Shown here piece after piece: positions 25,197 to 33,612 of a stretch of 64,000 nt of DNA (within the stretch, counting starts at the first letter, position 1; each line of letters opens with the position of its first letter). The stretch comes from Thermohalobaculum sp039805905 (GTDB lineage: Bacteria > Pseudomonadota > Alphaproteobacteria > Rhodobacterales > Rhodobacteraceae), in contig JBDIVM010000014.1 in NCBI GenBank assembly GCA_039805905.1, positions 1 through 64,000 on the forward strand. The letters run 5' to 3'. The translations under genes were made by a program, and so were the position numbers. The notes beneath the pieces were generated by a model, which was given only the letters and a program-made list of their open reading frames with translations, was not told the origin of the DNA and searched no databases.

Positions 25197-27164
25197 TCAC
25201 GCGGCCCTTCCCACCGCCTCGCGGCGGGGGAAGGTCCTTACGTCGCGGATCTCGAGGTTGCCGGAGATCCTGCCCTTGCGGCCGTCCTCGTAGGTCACCT
25301 CGATCTCGGCGAACACGCTGTCCCGGCCGCCGTAGAGCGCCTCGATCAGGGGAGCGTACTTCTCCGCAATGATGCGCCGGCGCACCTTGCGGGTGCGGGT
25401 CAGCTCGCCGTCGTCGGCGTCGAGCTCCTTGTTCAGCACGAGGAAGCGGGTGATCTGGCAGCCCGACAGCATCGGATCCTCGGCGAGGCTGCGGTTGGTC
25501 TCCTCGATGTTCTTCTCGATCATCGCATAGACCTGCGGATGCGCCGCCAGCTCGGCATAACCGCCATAGGCGATGTTGTTGCGCTCGGCCCAGTTTCCGA
25601 CCGCACTCAGGTCGATGTTGATGAAGGCCATGCAGCTCTCGCGCTCGTGGCCGAACACCACCGCCTCGAGGATGTTGGGGAAGAATTTCAGCTTGTTCTC
25701 GACATATTTCGGCGCGAACAGCGAGCCGTCCTTGAGCCGGCCCACGTCCTTGGCCCGGTCGAGGATGCGCAGCTGCCCGGAGCGCTCATCGATGAAACCG
25801 GCATCGCCGGTCGCGACCCAGCCCTCGGCGTCCTTTGTCTCGGCGGTTGCCTCGGGGTTCCTGTAGTATTCCCGGAACACGCCCGGCGAGCGGTAGAACA
25901 CCTCTCCGGTCTTCTCGTCGATCCGGAGTTCCACTCCCGGCGTCGGCACCCCCACGCAGTCGGGATCGACCCCGTCATCGGGCTGCTGGGTGATGAACAC
26001 CGAGGCTTCGGTCTGGCCGAAGAGCTGCTTCAGGTTGATGCCGATCGAGCGGTAGAACTCGAAGAGATCCGGCCCGATCGCCTCGCCGGCAGTATAGCCC
26101 ACCCGGACCCGGCTCATGCCCAGCGTGTTCTTGAGCGGACCGTAGACGAAGATCTCGCCCAGAAGATACATGAACCGGTCGCCCAGCGACAGCGCCTGCC
26201 CCGCCTTGCGCTTGGCCGAGCAGGCGCGCGCATGGTCCATGAAGGTCCGGTAGAGCCAGCGCTTGGTCGGACCGGCGTCCTCCATCCGGATCGTGACCGT
26301 GGTCAGCAGCCGCTCGAAGATCGATGGCGGCGCAAAGAAATAGGTGGGACCGATCTCGCGCAGGTCCGCCATCATGGTGTCGGCCGATTCCGGGCAGGCG
26401 ACGCTGAAGCCCTTCACATAGGCCTGACCCATCGAGAAGATGAAATCGCCGACCCAGGCCATCGGCAGATAGGCGAGGATCGAGTCCCTTTCGGTCAGGT
26501 GGTCGAAATCGGCCGCGGCGCGCGAGGTGATCAGGATATTGTCATGGCTCAGCACCACGCCCTTGGGCTTGCCCGTGGTGCCCGAGGTATAGAGCATCAC
26601 GCAGGTATCCGAGCCCTTGCCCGCGGCAATCCGTGCATCGAGTTCCGAACCCAGATCAGCCTCGGCGGCACGGCCCGCCGCCTGCACCTGGTCATAGGCG
26701 TGCATGGCCGAGTGGTCGTAGTTCCGGAGCCCGCGCGGATCGACATAGATGACCTCGCGCAGCGTGGGCAGCCGGTCCTGCACGCTCAGGATCTTGTCGA
26801 CCTGCTCCTGGTCCTCGACCACGGCGAAGCTGACGCCCGCATGGTCGAGCACGTATTGCATCTCCTCGGCGACCGAGTCCTGATAGACCGGTACCGGGAT
26901 CGCGCCGGCCATTTGCGCCGCCACGATCGACCAGTAGAGCCGCGGCCGGTTTGTGCCGATGATCGCGACCGACTGGCCCGGCTTCAGCCCGAGGCTGGTC
27001 AGGCCGAGCGACAGTGCGCGGGTCTCGGCTGCGACCTCCGCCCAGGTCCAGCTCTGCCAGATGCCGTATTCCTTTTCCCGGCTCGCCGGAAGGCTGCCCT
27101 TCTCGCGTGCATTCGCGAGAAGCAGCTTGGGAAAGGTGTCGCGCCCGGCGTAGGGTCGTGCCAT
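25197..27164 (-). CDS. AMP-dependent synthetase/ligase, long-chain acyl-CoA synthetase type
   Basis: A 655-residue adenylate-forming enzyme. The P-loop-like motif LYTSGTTGKPKGVVLSH is near residue 195, the adenine/acyl site follows (FGQTEASVF) and the hinge GWVATGDAGFID leads to the C-terminal domain with its Lys-rich segments. It ligates CoA to a carboxylate using ATP. Fused expression with livG-livH-livM and a binding protein implies that the imported substrate is activated straight after entry. It is the first gene of the operon, behind a predicted promoter and a palindromic operator. Substrate chain type cannot be read from sequence; aromatic or long-chain acids both fit. Confidence 0.9.
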   Translation of the reverse strand: MARPYAGRDTFPKLLLANAREKGSLPASREKEYGIWQSWTWAEVAAETRALSLGLTSLGLKPGQSVAIIGTNRPRLYWSIVAAQMAGAIPVPVYQDSVAEEMQYVLDHAGVSFAVVEDQEQVDKILSVQDRLPTLREVIYVDPRGLRNYDHSAMHAYDQVQAAGRAAEADLGSELDARIAAGKGSDTCVMLYTSGTTGKPKGVVLSHDNILITSRAAADFDHLTERDSILAYLPMAWVGDFIFSMGQAYVKGFSVACPESADTMMADLREIGPTYFFAPPSIFERLLTTVTIRMEDAGPTKRWLYRTFMDHARACSAKRKAGQALSLGDRFMYLLGEIFVYGPLKNTLGMSRVRVGYTAGEAIGPDLFEFYRSIGINLKQLFGQTEASVFITQQPDDGVDPDCVGVPTPGVELRIDEKTGEVFYRSPGVFREYYRNPEATAETKDAEGWVATGDAGFIDERSGQLRILDRAKDVGRLKDGSLFAPKYVENKLKFFPNILEAVVFGHERESCMAFINIDLSAVGNWAERNNIAYGGYAELAAHPQVYAMIEKNIEETNRSLAEDPMLSGCQITRFLVLNKELDADDGELTRTRKVRRRIIAEKYAPLIEALYGGRDSVFAEIEVTYEDGRKGRISGNLEIRDVRTFPRREAVGRAA

Positions 27165-27253
27165 CGCAGGTCTTCCTCCCTGACGGCGCCGCTCTTCCGG
27201 CGGATCGCCCCGGCAGCCGCACCTGAAAGCAGATGCGGGCCGCCTGTCGCCGA

Positions 27254-27283
27254 ATTAGGAGCCGAGCCCTTGGCCGGGGTCAA
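27254..27283 (-). promoter_or_regulatory. Putative promoter of the acyl-CoA synthetase/liv operon
   Basis: On the minus strand TTGACC (27283-27278) and CCTAAT (27259-27254) lie 18 bases apart, about 90 bases upstream of the synthetase start. The -35 matches consensus at five of six positions. A palindromic operator lies 10 bases further upstream. Confidence 0.5.
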
Positions 27284-27293
27284 GGCCACACAT

Positions 27294-27309
27294 TCGAACG
27301 ACCGTTCGA
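27294..27309. promoter_or_regulatory. Palindromic operator candidate (TetR type)
   Basis: TCGAACG-AC-CGTTCGA is a perfect inverted repeat with 7-base arms. Its core fits CNAACGNNCGTTNG, which I recall as the site of the TetR-family repressor PaaR of phenylacetate genes in Thermus. It sits 10 bases upstream of the predicted -35. No tetR gene is in the window, so the repressor would be encoded elsewhere. Its presence in front of a CoA-ligase/importer operon fits acyl-CoA-responsive control, but this is inference. Confidence 0.6.
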
Positions 27310-27401
27310 TTATTGGAAATCTGCCATGCGGGCAAGCGGAAAACCGTGCCGCGATGTCGCATCGGGCGCGGCACGGTCACGCACCTCCGATCGATGCCGG
27401 A

Positions 27402-27424
27402 GACGGCGGCGCACCGCCGCCGTC
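27402..27424 (-). terminator. Hairpin after the Hsp20 gene
   Basis: GACGGCGGCG and CGCCGCCGTC form a perfect 10-base-pair stem around CAC, starting 22 bases after the hsp20 stop. No U-tract follows on the minus strand. It separates the heat-shock gene from the synthetase operon promoter. Confidence 0.55.
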
Positions 27425-27446
27425 ACTCGGCCCAGGGCTGGCGCGA

Positions 27447-27920
27447 TCAGGCGTCGATCGTCTTCGGCGCCCTCGTCTTCGGCGCCCTGCCGTTCGAGGT
27501 GATCGCGATGGTGCGGGGCTTCAGCGCCTCGGGCACCTCGCGGACCAAGTCGACATGGAGCAGCCCGTTCTCAAGCCGGGCGCCGGTCACCTTCATGTGA
27601 TCGGCCAGCTGGAAGCGCCGCTCGAAGCCGCGCTCGGCAATGCCGCGGTAGAGATAGGTCGGCTGCTTGTCCTCGGCGGCCTCGCGCTTCTTCGCCGTCA
27701 CGGTCAGGCCCTGGTCCTTGACCTCGACATTGAGGTCCTCCTCGCCGAAACCCGCGACAGCGAGCGTGATGCGGTAGGCATCCTCGCCCAGCTTCTCGAT
27801 GTTGTAGGGCGGATAGCCCGGAGCGGCGGCGTCGCCGGAGAGGAGCTGGTCGAGCATGGAGCCGAACCGGTCGAAGCCTACCGTCGAGCGATAGAGCGGG
27901 GTAAGGTCGAAGTTGCGCAT
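27447..27920 (-). CDS. Small heat-shock protein, Hsp20/alpha-crystallin family
   Basis: A 157-residue chaperone of the IbpA type. After the N-terminal FDLTPLYRSTVGFDR segment comes the alpha-crystallin domain (about residues 38-130) with YRITLAVAGFGEEDLNVEV and the GIAERGFERRFQLADHMKVTGARLENGLL core. It holds unfolding proteins for refolding. The ATG at 27920 follows GGAGGG. Tail residues after the domain are Arg/Ala/Pro-rich and lack an obvious Ile-x-Ile motif. I looked for a heat-shock promoter or thermosensor in the 5' region and found none that is convincing. Confidence 0.92.
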   Translation of the reverse strand: MRNFDLTPLYRSTVGFDRFGSMLDQLLSGDAAAPGYPPYNIEKLGEDAYRITLAVAGFGEEDLNVEVKDQGLTVTAKKREAAEDKQPTYLYRGIAERGFERRFQLADHMKVTGARLENGLLHVDLVREVPEALKPRTIAITSNGRAPKTRAPKTIDA

Positions 27921-28368
27921 GGGTCATACCCTCCGTCAGAAGCGATACGATGGTGAGGCGCCGCCCCCGGAACCGGCTGCTTCGCGCAAGCCATTCCCCG
28001 GCGGACCGCCCTGCTCATGCCGGACCCTCGGGAGGCATCCGGCGGGCTTCATGTGGGAAGCCCGGCGGAGCCCGTCAAGGGTGCGCCGACAGGGTGCCGC
28101 CGGTGCGGATCCCGGACATTCCCGACTCGCCGCGACAGGCGTTCCGTGCTATGGTTCCGCCCGGCGGCCGGCCGTGCCGACGGGATGACCCGTGGCGCGG
28201 CCGACCGGCCTCGAAACCAGAACATGTTCGGCAGCGTCCGGTCGGCCTCCAGGGGCCAGCACCGCCGGTCATTGGGGTCCGCTGCCCCGGCAACGGGGCA
28301 GAGCGTGGTATCGGCCGCAATACGCCGGCCGCAAGCATCCGGTGACGTGATCAGTGGAGAGGAAAGAC
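27921..28368. other. Divergent region between hsp20 and the phasin-like gene
   Basis: A 448-base stretch without a supported gene. Overlapping open frames exist on the plus strand but are Arg/Pro-rich, typical of random GC-rich frames, and have no ribosome sites. The left end must hold the leftward hsp20 promoter and the right end the promoter of the phasin-like gene; I see no clear boxes for either. Confidence 0.4.
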
Positions 28369-28764
28369 ATGCCCAAGAAGACCGATAGCACCACCACCGC
28401 CAGGGACGCCGCGCCGGCGAACGGCCTCGATATCGCCCGGGTCACCGAGACGGGGCAGCGCTCGCTGGCCGCGGTCGCACACCTGCATTCGCGCGTGTTC
28501 CGCGACGCGCTCAGGTTCAACGCCGAGCTGCTCGACTTCGCGCACCGGCGGCTCCGGAAGGACATCGAGACGTCAGACCGGCTGTCGCGCTGCGAATCGG
28601 TGACGGATGCGATGGAGGTGATGACCGATTTCTGCCAGAGCGCCTTCCGGGACTATGCCGAGCAGACCTCGGCGATGATCCGAAACGGCGCGGCAATCAC
28701 CTCGCAGTCGACCGAGGAGACGGCGGCCGAGGCGGGCCGTGTCACGGCAACACCCGGCGCCTGA
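28369..28764 (+). CDS. Phasin-like protein
   Basis: A 131-residue, almost entirely helical protein with no membrane segment. The central ~75 residues (VAHLHSRVFRDALRFNAELLDFAHRRL and onward to FRDYAEQTSAMIRN) have the spacing of phasin proteins, which coat polyhydroxyalkanoate granules, with a low-complexity Thr/Ala-rich N-terminus and C-terminus. The ATG at 28369 follows GGAGAGGAAAG. Granule genes (phaC, phaR) are not in the window, so the assignment rests on composition and pattern only; a general coiled-coil stress protein is the alternative. Confidence 0.62.
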   Translation: MPKKTDSTTTARDAAPANGLDIARVTETGQRSLAAVAHLHSRVFRDALRFNAELLDFAHRRLRKDIETSDRLSRCESVTDAMEVMTDFCQSAFRDYAEQTSAMIRNGAAITSQSTEETAAEAGRVTATPGA

Positions 28765-28783
28765 GCCCGGCCCGGGCGGAGGG

Positions 28784-29545
28784 TCACTCCAGCGCCGCCC
28801 GGACCGCATCCAGCGTGCTCTCGACCGCAACTGCATAGGCGAGACCGCGGCCGTCCTTCTGGCCCATCGCCGACAGCACGGCAACAACCTCCATGCGGCC
28901 GTCGCGCTCGGCAAACAGCGCCGAGCCGGAAGCCCCGAAGATCACCTCGCAGCCCAGCGTCAGCACCGGCCCGTCCCGGCCGGAGACGCTGCAGCCCTCC
29001 TGCCGGGTCAGCGCGTCGGCACGGTCCATCCGGTAGCTGATGAGCGTCAGCGCGGCGCCGTCGTCGGGCGCGGCGGATACCCGAAAGAACGGCGCCTTCG
29101 ACTGTGGCACCGGCCTCGCGAGCCGGATCAGCGCCAGGTCGGCGCCGATCCCGGCGAGATCCTGGGTTCCCGGAACCTTCGGCGCGGTGTTGTAGCCGGG
29201 ATGCACAGCGATGGCCTTTGCCTTGCTCTCGGCCACCTTCTGGCCCAGCCGCCAGCCAGCGAGGAACGTCACCGTCTCGGGCCGGTAGGGCCGACGGCTG
29301 AAGCGGTCGATCACGCAGTGGGCCGCCGTGAGGACCAGATCCTCGGCGATCAGCGTGCCCGTGCACATCGACTGGCCCATCGCCGTCGCCGTGTTGATCC
29401 GCCCGACCGCGCGCCAGGGCACGCTCTCGGCGGCGTTCAGCATGCGCCGCCGGTCTAGGTCCAGCGCTGCGGCCGGACCTGAGACAGGGAGCGCCGCGAT
29501 CAGGGCGGCGGTCAGGAGGGTTGAAAGCAGGATCGTTCGCAGCAT
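28784..29545 (-). CDS. Secreted trypsin-like serine protease
   Basis: A 253-residue protease of the chymotrypsin fold (S1 type). The N-terminus is a signal peptide (MLRTILLSTLLTAALIAALP, cleavage near Ala-Ala-Ala). The catalytic triad is visible as LTAAHC (His), GADLALIRL (Asp) and GASGSALF (Ser). Paired Cys suggest disulfides, consistent with the periplasm or outside. In-frame starts also exist at 29557 (ATG) and 29575 (GTG); none has a strong ribosome site, so the true start is uncertain. It follows glcF at short distance on the same strand, a pairing whose meaning is unclear. Confidence 0.85.
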   Translation of the reverse strand: MLRTILLSTLLTAALIAALPVSGPAAALDLDRRRMLNAAESVPWRAVGRINTATAMGQSMCTGTLIAEDLVLTAAHCVIDRFSRRPYRPETVTFLAGWRLGQKVAESKAKAIAVHPGYNTAPKVPGTQDLAGIGADLALIRLARPVPQSKAPFFRVSAAPDDGAALTLISYRMDRADALTRQEGCSVSGRDGPVLTLGCEVIFGASGSALFAERDGRMEVVAVLSAMGQKDGRGLAYAVAVESTLDAVRAALE

Positions 29546-29584
29546 CGCTGCCAGCATAGCGCGGCCAGGCGCCACTGACGACCG

Positions 29585-30874
29585 CTAATCTGCCGCCAGC
29601 GCCGGCGGCTTCGGTCCGCCGGTCGCCCAGTCGAGCAGCTCGGCCGTGTGCACCACCGGCACCCGGGTCCCGGCGCCGATCTGCATCATGCAGCCGATGT
29701 TGCCGGCCGCGATCACCTCCGGCTTCGTCGCCTCGAGATGCTTCACCTTGCGCGCCTTCAGGTCGGCCGAGATCGCCGGCTGCAGCAGGTTGTAGGTGCC
29801 GGCCGACCCGCAGCAGAGATGCGCCTCGGCCGGCTCCACGACCGTGTAGCCCGCCTGGCGCAAGAGCTTCTTCGGCGCCTCGGTCACCTTCTGTCCGTGC
29901 TGCAGCGAGCATGCGGCGTGGTAGGCGACCCTGAGCCCCGGCGCGACCGTGCCCTCAAGCCCCAGCTCCATCATCAGCTCGGTGATGTCCCGGGTGATCT
30001 TCGAGACCCGCGCAGCATCCTTCGCCAGTGCCGGATCGTGGCGGAACATGTAGCCGTAATCCTTGACCGTTGTGCCGCAGCCCGAGGCGTTGATCACGAT
30101 CGCATCCAGCCCCTCTCCATCCATCTCGCGCACCCAGGCGCGGACGTTGGCGGCCGCCGAGGCGTGGGCAAGCCCGGTCTTGCCCATGTGATGGGTCAGC
30201 GCCCCGCAGCAGCCCGCACCGGCGGCCACCACCACGTCGCAGCCGTGGCGCGTGAGCAGCCGGATGGTCGCCGCGTTGATCTCGGCGTTCAGCGCCTTCT
30301 GGGCGCAGCCGGTCATCAGCGCCACGCGCGTGCGGCGCGGCCCGGTGGCGCGATGCACGCCGGGGTCGTCGTGCCGGGCCGGCGGCGCGATCCGGGGCGG
30401 CGCGAGGTCGATCATGGCGCCGAGCTTGCCAGGGATCAGCCGCCGGAACGGCTTCGCCAGCTTCGCCCCCATCAGCGCCAGCCGGAACCGGCCGGGCCAG
30501 GGCAGGATCTGCGTCAGCAGCCACCGCAGCGCCCGGTCGGACAGCGGCCTCCGGTAGGTCTTCTCGATATGCGCCCGCGCATGGTCGACGAGGTGCATGT
30601 AATGCACCCCCGAGGGGCAGGTGGTCATGCAGGCGAGGCACGACAGGCAGCGGTCGATGTGCGTGACCGTCTTCGCGTCGGCGGCCCGGCCGCTCTCCAG
30701 CATGTCCTTGATCAGGTAGATCCGGCCGCGCGGAGAATCGAGTTCGTCGCCCAGCACCTGATAGGAGGGGCAGGTCGCGGTGCAGAAGCCGCAATGCACG
30801 CAGGCGCGCAGGATCTCGTTGGCCCGGGCGATGCCGGGGTCCTTCAGCTGCTCGGACGTGAAATTGGTCTGCAT
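29585..30874 (-). CDS. glcF: Glycolate oxidase iron-sulfur subunit GlcF
   Basis: A 429-residue protein with two 4Fe-4S ferredoxin clusters near the N-terminus, CVHCGFCTATCPSY and CLSCLACMTTCP, followed by two CCG-type domains (GCCGALTHHMG and LCCGSAGTYNLL) that bind further clusters in this family. It passes electrons from GlcD/GlcE to the quinone pool. It is the third gene of glcDEF, 6 bases after glcE. Confidence 0.94.
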   Translation of the reverse strand: MQTNFTSEQLKDPGIARANEILRACVHCGFCTATCPSYQVLGDELDSPRGRIYLIKDMLESGRAADAKTVTHIDRCLSCLACMTTCPSGVHYMHLVDHARAHIEKTYRRPLSDRALRWLLTQILPWPGRFRLALMGAKLAKPFRRLIPGKLGAMIDLAPPRIAPPARHDDPGVHRATGPRRTRVALMTGCAQKALNAEINAATIRLLTRHGCDVVVAAGAGCCGALTHHMGKTGLAHASAAANVRAWVREMDGEGLDAIVINASGCGTTVKDYGYMFRHDPALAKDAARVSKITRDITELMMELGLEGTVAPGLRVAYHAACSLQHGQKVTEAPKKLLRQAGYTVVEPAEAHLCCGSAGTYNLLQPAISADLKARKVKHLEATKPEVIAAGNIGCMMQIGAGTRVPVVHTAELLDWATGGPKPPALAAD

Positions 30875-30880
30875 CGCCGC

Positions 30881-32056
30881 TCACGCCCGCATCCGGCCAG
30901 GGTTCAGGATCCCCGCCGGGTCGAACCTCGCTCGCAGTCCCGCCGAGATCGCAGCCAGCGGCGGCGGCTCGGGCTCGAACACCTCGACCGCGTTGCGGGT
31001 GGCGGCCGAGGCGCGGACCAGCGTCGCGTGCCCGCCCCGCCGCGCGGTCTCGGCCCGGATCGCCGCGGCGCCGGCGTCGCCGGCCTCGGGCACCCTCAGC
31101 CAGACCAGCCCCCCGGCCCAATCGTAGAGCGCCGAACACTCCAGCGCCCGAGCGATCGCGGCCACCGCCGCCGGCGCCTCGGAGGGCTTCAGCGACAGCC
31201 GCCAGACGGCGCCGGGCCCGCCGGCGACGGGCTCGACATCGCGCACGCCGCGCCAGAGCGCCTCATGCGCCGCGCCTTCCAGCCGCTCTGCCTCGCCGAA
31301 CGCGGCGAGGCGCCGCGCAAGCTCGGCAGCGCGGTATCCGGCCTGCCGCGCCATGCCCTCGACCCTCAGCGCCGTGCGCGCGCGCGCGCCGTCCGCCGCC
31401 GGCAGATGCGCGGCGCCGTTCACGTCGAAGGGGCTGGTCACGGCGCTCGCCATGCAGGCCACGGCGCGGGCGTCGTCGAGCCCCTCGATCACGAGGCTGA
31501 AGCCCTTCTCCGGAACCGGCAGCACCTTGAAGCAGACCTCGGTCAGCACGCCGAGCGTGCCGTAGGTGCCGGCCATCAGCTTGACCAGGTCGTAGCCGGT
31601 CACGTTCTTCATCACCCGGCCGCCATTGCGGATCACCTCGCCCCTGCCGTTGACGAAGCGCACCCCCAGCATGGCATCGCGGCAGGCGCCGGCCTGGATC
31701 CGCCGCGGCCCCGAGGCGCCGCAGGCGACCATCCCGCCGACCGTCGGTGTTCCATCCGAACCCAGCAGCCCCCTGAGATCGGGCGGCTCGAAGGGCAGCC
31801 GCTGGCCCTCGGCGGCGAGCGCCGCCTCGACCTCGGCGAGCGGCGTGCCGGCGCGCACCACCAGCGTCAGTGCGCCCGGCTCGTAGAGGGTGATGCCGGA
31901 GAGCTTCGCGGTCGAGAGCGTCGCCTCGGCCTGTACCGGCCGGCCGATCCCCTGCCGCGAGCCGCCGCCCCGGATCTCGAGCGGGCATCGCCGCGCCGCG
32001 GCGTCGGCGACGGCCTCGGCCAGCCCGGCCTCGTCGGCGGGGGACAGCACGGTCAT
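30881..32056 (-). CDS. glcE: Glycolate oxidase FAD-binding subunit GlcE
   Basis: A 391-residue FAD-binding protein of the vanillyl-alcohol oxidase-type fold. The FAD site is seen as IRGGGSRQGIG (residues about 30-40) and the LLGSDGTPTVGGMVACGASGPRR block; KNVTGYDLVKLMAGTYGTLGVLTEV is the conserved core helix. It is shorter than GlcD and is the second flavin subunit of glycolate oxidase. It begins 9 bases after glcD. Confidence 0.93.
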   Translation of the reverse strand: MTVLSPADEAGLAEAVADAAARRCPLEIRGGGSRQGIGRPVQAEATLSTAKLSGITLYEPGALTLVVRAGTPLAEVEAALAAEGQRLPFEPPDLRGLLGSDGTPTVGGMVACGASGPRRIQAGACRDAMLGVRFVNGRGEVIRNGGRVMKNVTGYDLVKLMAGTYGTLGVLTEVCFKVLPVPEKGFSLVIEGLDDARAVACMASAVTSPFDVNGAAHLPAADGARARTALRVEGMARQAGYRAAELARRLAAFGEAERLEGAAHEALWRGVRDVEPVAGGPGAVWRLSLKPSEAPAAVAAIARALECSALYDWAGGLVWLRVPEAGDAGAAAIRAETARRGGHATLVRASAATRNAVEVFEPEPPPLAAISAGLRARFDPAGILNPGRMRA

Positions 32057-32065
32057 CCGCCGCCC

Positions 32066-33502
32066 TCAGCCACCGCGCCGGCCCTCCGAGACCGCAAGCG
32101 GAAACACCTTGGCCGGGTTGAGCAGCCAGTCCGGATCGAACACATCCTTCACGTCCATCTGCTGGGCGAGGTCGGCCTCCGAATACTGGTGCAGCATCAG
32201 GTCGCGCTTTTCGACCCCCACCCCGTGCTCGCCGGTGAGGCAGCCGCCGGCATCGACGCAGAGCCGCAGGATGTCGGCACCCAGCGTTTCGGCCTTCGCG
32301 AGCTCGCCGGGCTGATTGGCGTCAAAGATGATCAGCGGGTGCATGTTGCCGTCGCCGGCATGGAACACGTTCGCGACCTGCAGCCCGTATTTTGCCGCGA
32401 GCTCGGCGGTACCCTTCAGCACCCGCGAGAGCTCGCTCACCGGCACCGTGCCGTCGAGGCAGATGTAGTCGCCGAGCCGACCCATCGCCCCGAAGGCCGA
32501 CTTGCGACCCAGCCAGATCGCCTTCGATTCCGCCTCGGAGGTCGATTCCCGCATCACCATCGGGTGGTGCCGGCCGGCAACCTCCTTGATGCGCGCAAGC
32601 TGCTCGTCGATCTCCGCTTCCGAGCCCTCGACCTCGACGATCAGCAGCGCCTCGACGTCGAGCGGATAGCCGGCCCTGGCGTGGTTCTCGGTGGCGTGGA
32701 TGCAGGCCTTGTCCATGAACTCGATCGCGACCGGGATCACGCCGGCCTTGATGATGTCGGCGACGCAGGCCCCGGCGGTTTCGCTCGAATCGAAACCCAT
32801 CAGCACCGGCCGCGCCCCCTCAGGCGCGGCGAGGATGCGCAAGGTGGCCTCGGTCACAATCCCGAGCTGCCCCTCAGAGCCGCAGATCACCCCCAGCAGG
32901 TCATAGCCTGCCGGGTCGAGATGCGCGCCGCCGATCTCGACGATCTCGCCCTCGGCGGTGACCATGCGCACGCCCATCAGGTTGTTGGTCGTCACCCCGT
33001 ATTTCAGGCAATGCGCGCCGCCCGAGTTCATCGCGATGTTGCCGGCGATGGCACAGGCGAGCTGGCTCGAAGGGTCAGGGGCGTAGAAGAACCCCTCGCC
33101 CGCGACCGCGCCCGTGACCGAGAGGTTGGTGATCCCCGTCTGCACCCGGATGAAGCGGTTCGGGTAGTCGACCTCCAGCACCCGGTTCAGCCGCGCGACA
33201 CCCAGGATCACGCTGTCCGCCGTCGGCAGCGAGCCCCCGGCCAGCGAGGTGCCCGCCCCGCGCGGCACGATCGGCACGCCCATCGCCGCGCAGATGCGGA
33301 CCGCCGCTGCCACCTCCCCAGTCGAGCGCGGCAGCACCACCGCCAGCGGCGGGCAGCGATAGGCGGTCAGCGCATCGCACTCATAGGCGCGCAGCTCCTC
33401 GGGCGCGTAAATCACGCCGTCCTCGCCCAGTGCTTCGGCGAGCCGGGCGACCAGTGCGGGCTTCTGGTCCAGAACCTTCCTGCTTGGTGCGGGCATGTCC
33501 AT
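32066..33502 (-). CDS. glcD: Glycolate oxidase subunit GlcD
   Basis: A 478-residue FAD-linked oxidase oxidising glycolate (or D-lactate) to glyoxylate. FAD motif PRGAGTSLAGG, MNSGGAHCLKYGVTTNNLMG and the C-terminal GEHGVGVEKRDLM are typical. ATG 33502 is chosen since AGGAAAGG lies upstream; an in-frame ATG at 33526 has no ribosome site. An inverted repeat immediately upstream is a likely operator. Together with glcE and glcF it forms a complete operon feeding glyoxylate to central metabolism. Confidence 0.94.
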   Translation of the reverse strand: MDMPAPSRKVLDQKPALVARLAEALGEDGVIYAPEELRAYECDALTAYRCPPLAVVLPRSTGEVAAAVRICAAMGVPIVPRGAGTSLAGGSLPTADSVILGVARLNRVLEVDYPNRFIRVQTGITNLSVTGAVAGEGFFYAPDPSSQLACAIAGNIAMNSGGAHCLKYGVTTNNLMGVRMVTAEGEIVEIGGAHLDPAGYDLLGVICGSEGQLGIVTEATLRILAAPEGARPVLMGFDSSETAGACVADIIKAGVIPVAIEFMDKACIHATENHARAGYPLDVEALLIVEVEGSEAEIDEQLARIKEVAGRHHPMVMRESTSEAESKAIWLGRKSAFGAMGRLGDYICLDGTVPVSELSRVLKGTAELAAKYGLQVANVFHAGDGNMHPLIIFDANQPGELAKAETLGADILRLCVDAGGCLTGEHGVGVEKRDLMLHQYSEADLAQQMDVKDVFDPDWLLNPAKVFPLAVSEGRRGG

Positions 33503-33527
33503 CGGGGCGCCCTTTCCTGTCGTCATC

Positions 33528-33546
33528 TGGTAAACTTATCTTACCA
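33528..33546. promoter_or_regulatory. Inverted repeat upstream of glcD
   Basis: TGGTAA and TTACCA flank a 7-base spacer ACTTATC. TGGT/ACCA half-sites recall operators of FadR-subfamily GntR regulators, the family of GlcC, although their usual spacer is shorter. It lies 26 bases upstream of the chosen glcD start in an 86-base intergenic region, which would be within the 5' leader or core promoter. Confidence 0.5.
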
Positions 33547-33612
33547 CATACGTCACTTTCTTCGGAAAATCCACCGGATTCCCGGCCCGAGCCGTCACCT
33601 GCATGCGCCGCC

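Noticed and set aside
22082..25372. A 1096-residue rightward open frame
   Set aside because: It is antisense to livM, livH and livG, is extremely rich in Asp, His, Gln and Arg, and lacks any motif.
25131..27956. A 941-residue rightward open frame
   Set aside because: It is antisense to the acyl-CoA synthetase and Hsp20 genes, with no domain signal.
27921..27990. Heat-shock sigma factor promoter or ROSE-type thermometer upstream of hsp20
   Set aside because: CTTGCG-like and CCATCG-like elements can be found but at spacings far from the expected value, and no ROSE-like pairing around the ribosome site is clear.
27950..28345. A 131-residue rightward frame between hsp20 and the phasin-like gene
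   Set aside because: Arg/Pro-rich composition, no ribosome site and overlapping frames of similar length on both strands.
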